NCBI GenBank assembly: GCA_023393575.1
Contig: JAEWKX010000381.1
Span: 1 to 7,091, forward strand
Source of the DNA: Pseudomonadota bacterium
GTDB taxonomy: Bacteria > Pseudomonadota > Alphaproteobacteria > Rhizobiales > Rhizobiaceae
Direction: 5' to 3'
Length of the DNA stretch: 7,091 nucleotides
Below are positions 1 through 6,335 of the stretch, one piece after another (position 1 is the stretch's first letter; every line of letters begins with the position of its first letter). A program made the position numbers and the translations under genes. The notes beneath the pieces are model-generated. The model was not told the DNA's origin and did no database searches. It was given only the letters and a program-made list of their open reading frames with translations.

Positions 1-1025
1 CGCTCGACGAGGCCATGGCGATGATCGAGCGCTGGACCGCCGCCGGCGAGGCAAAGTCCGTCGGGCTTCTCGGCAACGCGGCAGAGATCCTGCCGGAGAT
101 GGTCAGGCGCGGCATCCGCCCCGATATGGTCACGGACCAGACCTCGGCCCACGACCCGATCAACGGCTACCTGCCTCGGGGCTGGACGATCGGTGAGTGG
201 AAGGCAAAGCGGGAAAGCGACCCGAAAGCGGTGGAGAAGGCCGCCCGCAGCTCCATGCGTGAACACGTGGAAGCGATGCTCGCCTTCTGGAACATGGGCA
301 TTCCAACGCTGGATTACGGCAACAACATCCGGCAGGTTGCCAAGGACGACGGGCTGGAACACGCGTTCGATTTCCCCGGCTTCGTGCCCGCCTATATCCG
401 TCCGCTGTTCTGCCGCGGCATCGGGCCGTTCCGCTGGGTCGCACTTTCCGGGGATCCTGAGGACATCTACCGGACGGACGCCAAGGTGAAGGAACTGCTG
501 CCGGACAATGCGCACCTGCACAACTGGCTGGACATGGCGCGGGAGCGCATCGCCTTCCAGGGCCTGCCGGCACGGATCTGCTGGGTGGGTCTCGGCGACC
601 GCCACCGGCTCGGCCTCGCCTTCAACGAGATGGTCCGTAACGGCGAGCTGAAGGCGCCGATCGTCATCGGTCGCGACCATCTCGACTCCGGCTCCGTCGC
701 CTCTCCCAACCGCGAGACGGAAGCGATGAAGGACGGTTCCGACGCAGTGTCCGACTGGCCGCTTCTCAATGCGTTGCTCAATACCGCCTCAGGCGCCACC
801 TGGGTATCGCTGCACCACGGCGGCGGCGTCGGCATGGGCTTTTCACAGCATTCGGGCATGGTCATCTGCTGCGCCGGCACGGAGGATGCGGACCGCCGCA
901 TCGAGCGCGTGCTGTGGAACGACCCGGCAACCGGCGTCATGCGGCATGCGGATGCCGGATTCGAGATCGCGGTGGACTGCGCCCGGGAGCAGGGATTGCG
1001 GCTTCCCGGCATCCTGGGGAACTGA
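1..1025 (+). CDS. hutU: Urocanate hydratase (urocanase), C-terminal part, 5' end outside window
   Basis: Urocanase converts urocanate to 4-imidazolone-5-propionate with tightly bound NAD+, the second step of histidine degradation, in the cytoplasm. The reading frame is open from the left edge (first full codon at 3), so the ATG at 15 is internal. About 341 codons are present, against roughly 557 residues for the whole enzyme. Seen in the sequence: the block [20 protein letters not shown] (about 384-455) and the family signature [16 protein letters not shown] (about 555-602). The Cys of that signature lies about 147 residues from the C-terminus, which matches the essential Cys410 of the 557-residue Pseudomonas putida enzyme. 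The following segment is also strongly urocanase-like ([20 protein letters not shown], then [17 protein letters not shown]). The C-terminus ends normally and no frame break is visible. hutD follows after 4 nt, so the two are probably co-transcribed. Confidence 0.97.
   Translation, partial: LDEAMAMIERWTAAGEAKSVGLLGNAAEILPEMVRRGIRPDMVTDQTSAHDPINGYLPRGWTIGEWKAKRESDPKAVEKAARSSMREHVEAMLAFWNMGIPTLDYGNNIRQVAKDDGLEHAFDFPGFVPAYIRPLFCRGIGPFRWVALSGDPEDIYRTDAKVKELLPDNAHLHNWLDMARERIAFQGLPARICWVGLGDRHRLGLAFNEMVRNGELKAPIVIGRDHLDSGSVASPNRETEAMKDGSDAVSDWPLLNALLNTASGATWVSLHHGGGVGMGFSQHSGMVICCAGTEDADRRIERVLWNDPATGVMRHADAGFEIAVDCAREQGLRLPGILGN
1016..1020 (+). promoter_or_regulatory. Ribosome binding site fixing the GTG start of hutD
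   Basis: GGGGA lies 9 nt before the GTG at 1030, inside the last codons of hutU. It supports GTG 1030 as the hutD start. The frame stays open far upstream (to an ATG at 769), but that stretch is only the shadow of hutU in another frame. Confidence 0.5.
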
Positions 1026-1029
1026 ACCT

Positions 1030-1611
1030 GTGCAGGTTCTCCGTGCAGCCAACCACCGACGCATGCCGTGGAAGAACGGGGGCGGCGAGACAGTGGAGAT
1101 CGCCGTCGATCCGCCAGATGCCGGACTTGATGAATTCGGCTGGCGGGTCAGCATGGCTACGGTTGCGTCCGACGGACCGTTTTCTGGCTTTCCCGGTGTC
1201 GACCGCACACTTTCCGTTTTGACGGGAGCGGGAATTCGCCTCGATATAGAGGGGCATGAACGCATCCTGCTCGACGCGCAGTCGGATCCCCTCTCCTTTC
1301 CCGCCGACGTGGCCACCTCCGCAAGCCTGATCGACGGAGCGGTCACCGACCTCAACGTGATGACCCGCCGCGGCGTCTTCCTCCACACCGTGGAGCGGCA
1401 TGCCGGCGCTTCTTCCATTCCGCCGTGGGACGGCGTTCGCCTGCTCCTGTGCCGCGAGGGCATGTTGACGGTCCACACGCGCGGCTGCGATCCCGTCGTG
1501 CTCCATCCTCTCGACGCACTGCTCCCGAACACCAAGGACCCGCTCGATACTGCAGGGGACGCCGGCTTCTTTCTCATCAGGATCGGGAAAGCTGCCCGCC
1601 ATTTTGTCTAG
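1030..1611 (+). CDS. hutD: HutD family protein, histidine-utilisation accessory/modulator
   Basis: HutD is a small cytoplasmic cupin-fold protein found in hut operons. In Pseudomonas fluorescens it is reported to set an upper limit on hut expression, and formylglutamate binding has been proposed; no enzyme activity is firmly known. The predicted product is 193 residues, the usual family length. Seen in the sequence: the N-terminal family motif RRMPWKNGGGETVEIAV at about residues 10-26, followed by FGWRVSMATVASDGPFSGFPGVDRTL, typical of HutD, and a second-domain LNVMTRRG segment. GTG 1030 is chosen because it puts the conserved motif at the expected place, gives the normal length and has a ribosome site 9 nt upstream. 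The gene starts 4 nt after the hutU stop, indicating translational coupling. Its last codons (His-Phe-Val-stop) are written by the HutC operator palindrome at 1601-1618. Confidence 0.93.
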   Translation: MQVLRAANHRRMPWKNGGGETVEIAVDPPDAGLDEFGWRVSMATVASDGPFSGFPGVDRTLSVLTGAGIRLDIEGHERILLDAQSDPLSFPADVATSASLIDGAVTDLNVMTRRGVFLHTVERHAGASSIPPWDGVRLLLCREGMLTVHTRGCDPVVLHPLDALLPNTKDPLDTAGDAGFFLIRIGKAARHFV

Positions 1612-1618
1612 ACAAAAT
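1601..1618 (+). promoter_or_regulatory. HutC operator, perfect 18-bp palindrome
   Basis: ATTTTGTCTAGACAAAAT is identical to its own reverse complement over all 18 bases. Its core TTGTCTAGACAA resembles the TTGTnnnnACAA-type sites bound by HutC and other GntR/HutC-family regulators, and hutC is encoded in the operon that starts just downstream. It covers the last codons and stop (TAG 1609-1611) of hutD and overlaps the proposed -35 element of the transporter promoter, the geometry expected for repression. Assignment to HutC is inference from motif type and gene context; the palindrome itself is directly visible. Confidence 0.85.
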
Positions 1619-1638
1619 ACCGGCCGCATGCCTACTAT
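1609..1638 (+). promoter_or_regulatory. Candidate sigma70-type promoter of the transporter-hutC operon
   Basis: TAGACA at 1609-1614 (5 of 6 bases match TTGACA) is followed after 18 nt by TACTAT at 1633-1638 (4 of 6 match TATAAT). Transcription would begin near 1645, giving a leader of about 50 nt before the ATG at 1697. The -35 hexamer lies inside the right half of the HutC operator, so bound repressor would block RNA polymerase. The -10 match is moderate and no start site has been mapped. Confidence 0.45.
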
Positions 1639-1648
1639 GCCTTCCAGG

Positions 1649-1665
1649 AGGCAGATCGTCTGCCT
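1649..1665 (+). other. Small hairpin in the 5' leader of the binding-protein gene
   Basis: AGGCAGA (1649-1655) and TCTGCCT (1659-1665) form a perfect 7-bp stem with a TCG triloop. It would sit at or just after the predicted transcription start, 31 nt before the start codon. No U-tract follows, so it is not a terminator. It could protect the 5' end of the mRNA or be a second protein-binding dyad; neither role can be decided from sequence. Confidence 0.35.
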
Positions 1666-1696
1666 GCCTCATAATAAATCAACAGGGGTCCGGATC

Positions 1697-2638
1697 ATGA
1701 AAAGCAACTGGGTATTGGCGGCCTTTGCCGCCGCGTTGATGTCTTCGGCCGCTCACGCGGAGACGGCGGTCTCGATCGGCATGTCCGGCTGGACGGGGTT
1801 TGCGCCCCTGACGCTCGCCAAGGAAGCCGGCATCTTCGAGAAGCACGGGCTGAACGTTGACATCAAGAAAATCCCGCAGGCGAGCCGCCACCTCGCACTG
1901 CTCTCGGGCTACATCCAGTGCGCAGCCACCACCGTGGAAACATGGATCGTATGGAACGCCAACGGCGTGGCCTCCAAACAGATCTTCCAACTGGACAAGT
2001 CGCACGGCGCTGACGGCATTGCGGTACGCAATGATGTCTCCAGCGTTTCCGACCTCAAGGGCAAGACGATCGCGGCCTCGGCGCCCGGCACCTCGCCCTA
2101 CTTCTTCCTTGCCTGGATCCTCAAGGAGAACGGCATGACGATGAAAGACGTCAACGTCGTCAACCTCGAGCCCGGTCCGGCAGCCCAGGCCTTCGTGGCC
2201 GGCCAAAACGACGCGGCCATGACCTACGAGCCCTACCTCTCCACCGTTCGTGCCGCTCCGGATCAGGGCAAGATCCTTGCCACCACGCTCGACTACCCGG
2301 CGGTCATGGACACTTTCGGCTGCACGCCGGACTTCCTGGAGAAGAACCCCGAAGCCGCCAAGGCGTTCGCGACCAGCTATTTCGAAGCTCTGGAGCTGAT
2401 CAAGGCGGATCCGGAGAAAGCCTATGGCATCATGGGTGCCGACGTAAAGCAATCAGCCGAAGCCTTCGGCGCTTCCGCCAAGTTTCTCGAATGGCAGGAT
2501 CAGGCCGCCAACAAGGCTTTCTTCGGGGACGAGTTCAAGACTTTCTCCGCGAAATCCGCCGATCTCCTGCTCGAAATCGGCATCATCAAATCGAAGCCTG
2601 ATCTCTCGACCATCGTCGACACCTCCTTCATCGAATAG
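1697..2638 (+). CDS. ABC transporter periplasmic substrate-binding protein (NMT1/TauA/SsuA-like), hut-associated
   Basis: Predicted periplasmic ligand-binding subunit that delivers a small organic solute to the permease/ATPase encoded next. It is 313 residues, normal for the nitrate/sulfonate/taurine-type family. Residues 1-21 form a signal peptide (Lys2, hydrophobic core, Ala-His-Ala cleavage site before Glu22). The mature part shows the family pattern: GMSGWTGFAPLTLAKEAGIFEKHGLNVDI near the start, then AVRNDVSSVSDLKGKTIA and GPAAQAFVAGQNDAAMTYEP. ATG 1697 is chosen for the signal peptide and for AGGGG 8 nt upstream. The frame is open further up (ATG 1628 and 1637), but those starts would bury the signal peptide behind an Arg-rich extension. 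Expression is probably controlled by HutC from the operator at 1601-1618. Histidine, urocanate or a related compound is a reasonable ligand guess from context only. It is not the glycine-betaine-type HutX protein. Confidence 0.9.
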   Translation: MKSNWVLAAFAAALMSSAAHAETAVSIGMSGWTGFAPLTLAKEAGIFEKHGLNVDIKKIPQASRHLALLSGYIQCAATTVETWIVWNANGVASKQIFQLDKSHGADGIAVRNDVSSVSDLKGKTIAASAPGTSPYFFLAWILKENGMTMKDVNVVNLEPGPAAQAFVAGQNDAAMTYEPYLSTVRAAPDQGKILATTLDYPAVMDTFGCTPDFLEKNPEAAKAFATSYFEALELIKADPEKAYGIMGADVKQSAEAFGASAKFLEWQDQAANKAFFGDEFKTFSAKSADLLLEIGIIKSKPDLSTIVDTSFIE

Positions 2639-2650
2639 CATTCATCAGTA

Positions 2651-2672
2651 CCGGCGGGGCTTACTCCGCCGG
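2651..2672 (+). other. Strong intercistronic stem-loop between binding protein and permease
   Basis: CCGGCGGGG (2651-2659) and CTCCGCCGG (2664-2672) pair as a 9-bp GC-rich stem (one G-U) with the loop CTTA. It lies 13 nt after the binding-protein stop and 20 nt before the permease start. No U-tract follows, so complete termination is unlikely. Hairpins in this position are known from other ABC operons, where they shield the upstream mRNA from 3' decay or attenuate transcription, so that the binding protein is made in excess of the membrane parts. Confidence 0.6.
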
Positions 2673-2691
2673 CTCAACAATCCGGAGCAGC

Positions 2692-3465
2692 ATGCGTCCT
2701 CTCGAACCGATCGGCCCGCAGGCCCGCATCCTGCTCGGCATTCTTTTCTTCATCCTGTTTTTCACCGGCTGGGGCGTGGCTACGCTTGGCGGCTTCGTCT
2801 CGCCCACCTTCCTTGCCGACCCGCTCACCATGCTGTGGGACGGAATCTATCTGCTGACGGAACAGGGCTTCCTGAACGACATCGGCATGACCGTCTGGCG
2901 CGTCGTCGGCGGCTTCGTGCTTGCTGCGGCCGTGGCCGTACCGCTCGGGATCGCGATGGGCGCCTACAAGCCGATCGAGGCGCTCCTCGAGCCCTTCGTG
3001 TCGTTTGCCCGGTATCTTCCTGCTTCGGCCTTCGTGCCGCTCCTGATCCTGTGGGCAGGCATAGGCGAAATGCAGAAGCTGCTCGTCATCTTCATCGGCG
3101 CGGTCTTCCAGATCATCCTCATGGTCGCAGTCTCGGTTTCCAACACCCGGCGTGACCTCGTCGAAGCAGCCTATACGCTCGGTGCCGGCGATCGAGGTGT
3201 CGTCAGACGGGTGCTCATTCCCGCCAATGCGCCGGATATCGCCGAAATCCTGCGCCTGGTTCTCGGGTGGGCCTGGACCTATGTCATCGTCGCCGAGCTG
3301 ATCGGCGCCTCCTCCGGCATCGGCTACATGATCATCAACAGCCAGGCGCTGATGGCGACCGGCCAGATCATCTTCGGCATCATCGTCATCGGCCTGATCG
3401 GCCTCGTATCCGATTTCGCATTCAAGAGCCTGAACAGGAAGCTCTTCGCCTGGAGGCTCGCATGA
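2692..3465 (+). CDS. ABC transporter permease (SsuC/TauC-like)
   Basis: Inner-membrane subunit that forms the translocation path of the importer, probably as a homodimer because only one permease gene is present. It has 257 residues, normal for this family. Several hydrophobic segments are visible: about 12-32, 68-92, 100-122, 127-147, 180-205 and 220-245. The cytoplasmic coupling loop carries the EAA motif at residues 158-177 (EAAYTLGAGDRGVVRRVLIP), where the ATPase docks. The C-terminal AELIGASSGIGYMI segment is characteristic of nitrate/sulfonate/taurine-type permeases. The start at 2692 has GGAG 4 nt upstream, a tight spacing that may give modest translation. The stop overlaps the ATPase start (ATGA, 3462-3465), so the two are translationally coupled. 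Confidence 0.92.
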   Translation: MRPLEPIGPQARILLGILFFILFFTGWGVATLGGFVSPTFLADPLTMLWDGIYLLTEQGFLNDIGMTVWRVVGGFVLAAAVAVPLGIAMGAYKPIEALLEPFVSFARYLPASAFVPLLILWAGIGEMQKLLVIFIGAVFQIILMVAVSVSNTRRDLVEAAYTLGAGDRGVVRRVLIPANAPDIAEILRLVLGWAWTYVIVAELIGASSGIGYMIINSQALMATGQIIFGIIVIGLIGLVSDFAFKSLNRKLFAWRLA

Positions 3466-4247
3466 GTGAACTCATCGTCAAGGGCGTGAGCCGAACCTTT
3501 CCCGGCGTTCGCGGAGGGCAGCCGGTACAAGCGCTGCAGCCCACCGACCTCGAAATTCCCAAGAACGATTTCGTCACCATCCTCGGACCCTCCGGCTGCG
3601 GTAAATCCACGCTCCTGCGGATCATCGCGGGACTCGACCGGCCCACGACGGGAACCGTGACGCTGGACGGCAAGGAGATCAAAGGCCCCGGTGCGGATCG
3701 CGGCATGGTCTTTCAGTCCTATACCCTGTTTCCCTGGCTCACCATCCGCGAGAACGTCGCCTTCGGCCTGCGGGAGCGCGGGGTCCCCGCCAACGAAATG
3801 TGGGAGATCGTCGACAACTATATCGACAAGGTCGGCCTGCACGGCTTTCAGGATCACTGGCCGAAGCAGCTCTCCGGCGGGATGCAGCAGCGGACGGCGA
3901 TCGCTCGCGCGCTCGCCAACGGACCGAAGATCCTGCTGCTGGACGAGCCATTCGGCGCCCTCGACAATCAGACCCGCGGCCTGATGCAGGAACTCCTGCT
4001 CGGCATCTGGGAGCGGGAACAGAAGACGGTCGTCTTCGTCACGCACGACATCGAGGAAGCCGTCTTCATGGCCTCGCGCGTGGTCACCATGACGGCGCGT
4101 CCGGGCCGCATCAAGTCGATCACGCCGGTCGACCTGCCGCATCCGCGCCTCTACACCGTCAAGGCAAGCCCGGAGTTTTCGGCGCTCAGGCTGAAGCTGA
4201 CCGAGGAAATCCGCAGCGAGGCGCTCGTCGCGGCGGAGCACGGCTGA
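3462..4247 (+). CDS. ABC transporter ATP-binding protein (SsuB/TauB-like)
   Basis: Cytoplasmic ATPase that powers the importer. It has 261 residues with all catalytic elements: Walker A GPSGCGKST (42-50), Q-loop Gln85 in VFQSYTLFPW, ABC signature LSGGMQQR (137-144), Walker B ILLLDEPFGALD (157-168) with Glu162, and H-loop His195 in VTHDIEEAVFMA. The stretch after the H-loop, with MTARPGRI, is typical of the SsuB/TauB/NrtD group. Unlike some ATPases of glycine-betaine-type systems it has no C-terminal CBS domain. ATG 3462 overlaps the permease stop and has GGAGG 5 nt upstream, making it clearly better than the more upstream in-frame ATG at 3267, which lies inside the permease. hutC follows 7 nt after the stop. 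Confidence 0.95.
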   Translation: MSELIVKGVSRTFPGVRGGQPVQALQPTDLEIPKNDFVTILGPSGCGKSTLLRIIAGLDRPTTGTVTLDGKEIKGPGADRGMVFQSYTLFPWLTIRENVAFGLRERGVPANEMWEIVDNYIDKVGLHGFQDHWPKQLSGGMQQRTAIARALANGPKILLLDEPFGALDNQTRGLMQELLLGIWEREQKTVVFVTHDIEEAVFMASRVVTMTARPGRIKSITPVDLPHPRLYTVKASPEFSALRLKLTEEIRSEALVAAEHG

Positions 4248-4254
4248 GGCTGGC

Positions 4255-4980
4255 ATGGCAGACGACGCCAAGGCAAAGTCGCTGCATGAGCTGATCCTGG
4301 GCGAGGTCGAAGGACGCATCCTCTCCGGCGAATGGCCGCCGGGTTACCGGATTCCCTTCGAGCACGAACTGACGGCGCAGTATGGCTGCTCCCGGATGAC
4401 GGTCAACAAGGCGCTGAGCGAGCTGGTGAAGAAGGGTCTGATCGAGCGTCGGCGGCGATCGGGCAGCTTCGTGACCAGACCGCAGGTACAATCGCTGGTC
4501 ATGGAAATCCACGACATCCCCCGAGAGGTGCAGGCACTCGGGCTCGATTACGAATACCGCCTCATCTCGTCCATCGAACGGCCATTCCGGAAGACCGACC
4601 GGCCGCGGCTCGACCTTTCCGACGGAGCCCCCGTTCTGGAAATCACCGCCTTTCACATGGCCGGCGGCCTGCCGTTCTGCTTGGAGGAGCGGCTCATCAA
4701 CCTCACCGCTGTACCGGGCGCCGCATCGGCGGATTTCTCCATCAACCCGCCGGGGAGCTGGCTTCTCGGCCAGGTGCCCTGGAGCGCCGCGGAACACCGC
4801 ATCCGCGCCATTCCGGCCGACAGGCGCACCGCGGACGCACTCGATCTCGCTCCCGGCACCGCCTGCCTGGTGATAGAACGGCGAACCTGGAGCATCGAAG
4901 CGCATATCACGCAGGTGCGGCTGACCTATCCCGGCGAGCGTCACGAACTTATCGCGCAATTCTCACCGTCACAGGGATGA
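4255..4980 (+). CDS. hutC: Histidine-utilisation repressor HutC (GntR family, UTRA effector domain)
   Basis: Transcription factor that represses hut genes and is released by urocanate. The product is 241 residues, normal for the family. Residues about 9-75 form the GntR winged helix: helix-turn-helix with PFEHELTAQYGCSRMTVNKA (34-53), then ALSELVKKGLIERRRRSGSFV with the basic wing at 64-71. After a linker (VQSLVMEIHDIPREVQALG), residues about 95-237 form the UTRA ligand-binding domain, including the HutC-like APVLEITAFHMAGGLPFCLEERLINL. The run of four Arg at 65-68 is typical of HutC wings. The start has GAGG 5 nt upstream, overlapping the ATPase stop. Being the last gene of an operon that begins at a HutC-type palindrome, it is probably autoregulated. 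Identification as HutC rather than another UTRA regulator rests on sequence character plus the hutU-hutD neighbourhood. Confidence 0.93.
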   Translation: MADDAKAKSLHELILGEVEGRILSGEWPPGYRIPFEHELTAQYGCSRMTVNKALSELVKKGLIERRRRSGSFVTRPQVQSLVMEIHDIPREVQALGLDYEYRLISSIERPFRKTDRPRLDLSDGAPVLEITAFHMAGGLPFCLEERLINLTAVPGAASADFSINPPGSWLLGQVPWSAAEHRIRAIPADRRTADALDLAPGTACLVIERRTWSIEAHITQVRLTYPGERHELIAQFSPSQG

Positions 4981-5006
4981 GCCGGGGCCTCCCGGAAAAA
5001 AATATC

Positions 5007-5021
5007 TGATCGCCGAGTTCA
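5007..5021 (+). promoter_or_regulatory. Candidate iron-responsive operator (RirA-type, TGA-N9-TCA)
   Basis: TGATCGCCGAGTTCA fits the TGA-N9-TCA iron-responsive operator described for RirA in Rhizobiales. It lies upstream of exbB-exbD-tonB, whose genes are iron-regulated in many rhizobia, and 8 nt upstream of the proposed -35. Only six bases are fixed, so a match somewhere in this 173-nt gap has about a 4 percent chance of arising at random (4^-6 per position). RirA itself is not in the window. Confidence 0.4.
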
Positions 5022-5024
5022 AGA

Positions 5025-5044
5025 TTTAATTGTTGCCAACTAAA
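5025..5044 (+). promoter_or_regulatory. 20-bp imperfect palindrome upstream of exbB, possible operator
   Basis: TTTAATTG (5025-5032) and CAACTAAA (5037-5044) are inverted arms matching at 7 of 8 positions around a 4-bp centre. It is AT-rich within GC-rich surroundings and overlaps the proposed -35 element. The outer TTTA...TAAA recalls the ends of Irr boxes, but the interior does not fit that consensus, so the protein that might bind is unknown. Confidence 0.35.
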
Positions 5045-5058
5045 GTCATGTTTATTAT
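5030..5058 (+). promoter_or_regulatory. Candidate promoter of exbB-exbD-tonB
   Basis: TTGTTG (5030-5035; 3 of 6 match TTGACA) and TATTAT (5053-5058; 5 of 6 match TATAAT) are separated by 17 nt. A start near 5065 would leave an untranslated leader of about 90 nt. The -10 is good and the -35 weak, which would suit a regulated promoter. This is the only AT-rich stretch between hutC and exbB. Confidence 0.4.
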
Positions 5059-5153
5059 CGAGAGGCCGTGAACAAGGCCGGACAAAGCCGGCTTCAATTC
5101 CGGAGCCCGGGTCGTCCTCCCACGATCAGGCTCGCATTCCGGAGACCTCTGCC

Positions 5154-6332
5154 ATGTCGACCGCACCTGCCCGTACCGCCTTCTCTCTTCGCGCTTCCGC
5201 CGCCCTGGCAGGATTGTTGCTGATCGCTCCTTGCGCAGCCTTCGGGCAGGAAGCCCCCCAACAGCCGGTCACGGCTCCGCAGGCAGCTCCTTCGGGCCCT
5301 GTTGACGCTTCGCAACCAGCACCACAGCTGCCTGTTTCCGGGCAAGCTGCACAGCAGCCGACATTGCAGCAGCCGGCTGCCGCCGCGGAAACGGCCTCGC
5401 CCAGCGTACCCGCTCAACCGGCAGTTCCCGAAAACGGGGTTCAACCGCCACCAGTTCCGCCGGCACCGGATCAGGCCGCCGCACCACAGGCCCCGGCGGC
5501 GCCCACGGATCCCGCGGCTGCCGCACCGGTAACCGGTGATGCGGCGCCGAGCACGGAACAGCCCGCCACGGACCTGGAACCCCCGCTCCCGGCCGGCGCG
5601 CGCTCCGATATTCCACACGACCTGTCGCCCTGGGGCATGTTCATGGCCGCCGACTGGGTGGTCAAGGGCGTCATGATCGGCCTTGCCTTCGCCTCGCTCA
5701 TCACCTGGACCGTCTGGCTGGCCAAGACGCTCGAACTCGCCGGTGCCCGCACGCGTGCGGGACGGACACTGAAGATCATCCGGAATTCCGCGACGCTTGT
5801 CGATGCGGTGGGTGACCTCGGCAAGCGCGGAGGGCCTGCCGCCCTGATGCTGCGCGCCGCAGCCGACGAGGTTCGCCTCTCGGAGGCGGCCCTCGACCAT
5901 GCCGACAACGGCGGCGTGAAGGAGCGCGTCGCTTCTGCCCTCTCGCGCATCGAATCCTATGCGGGCCGGCGCATGTCGCGCGGCACCGGCGTGCTCGCCA
6001 CCATCGGCTCCACCGCTCCCTTCGTCGGGCTGTTCGGCACCGTCTGGGGCATCATGAACTCGTTCATCGGCATTTCGGAATCGCAGACCACCAACCTTGC
6101 CGTCGTCGCCCCCGGCATCGCCGAGGCGCTGCTGGCGACTGCGATCGGCCTCGTCGCAGCCATTCCGGCGGTCGTCATCTACAACGTCTTCGCCCGCTCC
6201 ATCACCGGTTATCGTCACCTGCTGGCGGATGCCGCGGCCGGCGTCGAGCGACTGGTCAGCCGCGACCTCGACTTCCGGAAGGTTCCGCCCGGCAGCCGCA
6301 AGTCACCCGTCTCGCTCGTGGCGGGAGAATGA
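5154..6332 (+). CDS. exbB: TonB-system proton channel protein ExbB, long N-terminal extension
   Basis: Inner-membrane protein that forms, with ExbD, the proton-driven motor energising TonB. The product has 392 residues against about 244 for E. coli ExbB; the excess is N-terminal. Residues 1-31 look like a signal peptide (hydrophobic core 14-26, cleavage near Gly31). Residues about 32-150 are a low-complexity Pro/Ala/Gln linker, expected in the periplasm. The channel core follows: first membrane helix about 168-190, a large cytoplasmic loop, the second helix about 279-303 (LATIGSTAPFVGLFGTVWGIM), and the third about 317-343, with Glu324 and Thr329 in the conserved GIAEALLATAIGLVAAIPA. The MotA/TolQ/ExbB signature is complete. 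TolQ is less likely because NLAVVAPGIAEALLATAIGL is ExbB-like and tonB follows. GGAGA 8 nt before ATG 5154 supports the start. exbD begins 3 nt after the stop. Confidence 0.95.
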   Translation: MSTAPARTAFSLRASAALAGLLLIAPCAAFGQEAPQQPVTAPQAAPSGPVDASQPAPQLPVSGQAAQQPTLQQPAAAAETASPSVPAQPAVPENGVQPPPVPPAPDQAAAPQAPAAPTDPAAAAPVTGDAAPSTEQPATDLEPPLPAGARSDIPHDLSPWGMFMAADWVVKGVMIGLAFASLITWTVWLAKTLELAGARTRAGRTLKIIRNSATLVDAVGDLGKRGGPAALMLRAAADEVRLSEAALDHADNGGVKERVASALSRIESYAGRRMSRGTGVLATIGSTAPFVGLFGTVWGIMNSFIGISESQTTNLAVVAPGIAEALLATAIGLVAAIPAVVIYNVFARSITGYRHLLADAAAGVERLVSRDLDFRKVPPGSRKSPVSLVAGE

Positions 6333-6335
6333 TCC

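Noticed and set aside
1604..1696. In-frame upstream extension of the binding protein (GTG/ATG codons at 1604, 1628, 1637)
   Set aside because: It would place an Arg-rich peptide before a good signal peptide, and the 1604 start lies inside the operator; ATG 1697 has a better ribosome site.
3324..4319. A 331-codon minus-strand open frame across permease, ATPase and hutC start
   Set aside because: It crosses three well-supported genes on the opposite strand and has no recognisable motif; a GC-rich antisense artefact.
4186..4959. A 257-codon minus-strand open frame opposite hutC
   Set aside because: The + strand encodes a complete winged-helix/UTRA protein; the antisense frame has no family features.
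4982..4995. CCGGG/CCCGG hairpin after hutC as a rho-independent terminator
   Set aside because: The stem is only 5 bp and is followed by an A-tract, giving no U-run on the + transcript; on the minus transcript the U-run would precede the stem.
5085..5094. AAGCCGGCTT 10-bp palindrome in the exbB leader
   Set aside because: Too short and GC-rich to stand out from background, and with no loop it cannot form a useful hairpin.
5247..5603. Possible DNA repeat array in the GC/CAG-rich exbB segment
   Set aside because: No regular period is seen; the similarity comes from repeated Pro, Ala and Gln codons of a low-complexity linker.
5094..6218. A long open frame (374 codons) on the minus strand across exbB
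   Set aside because: It is opposite a clear ExbB gene, is rich in Arg/Gly as expected for the antisense of GC-rich code, and shows no recognisable domain.
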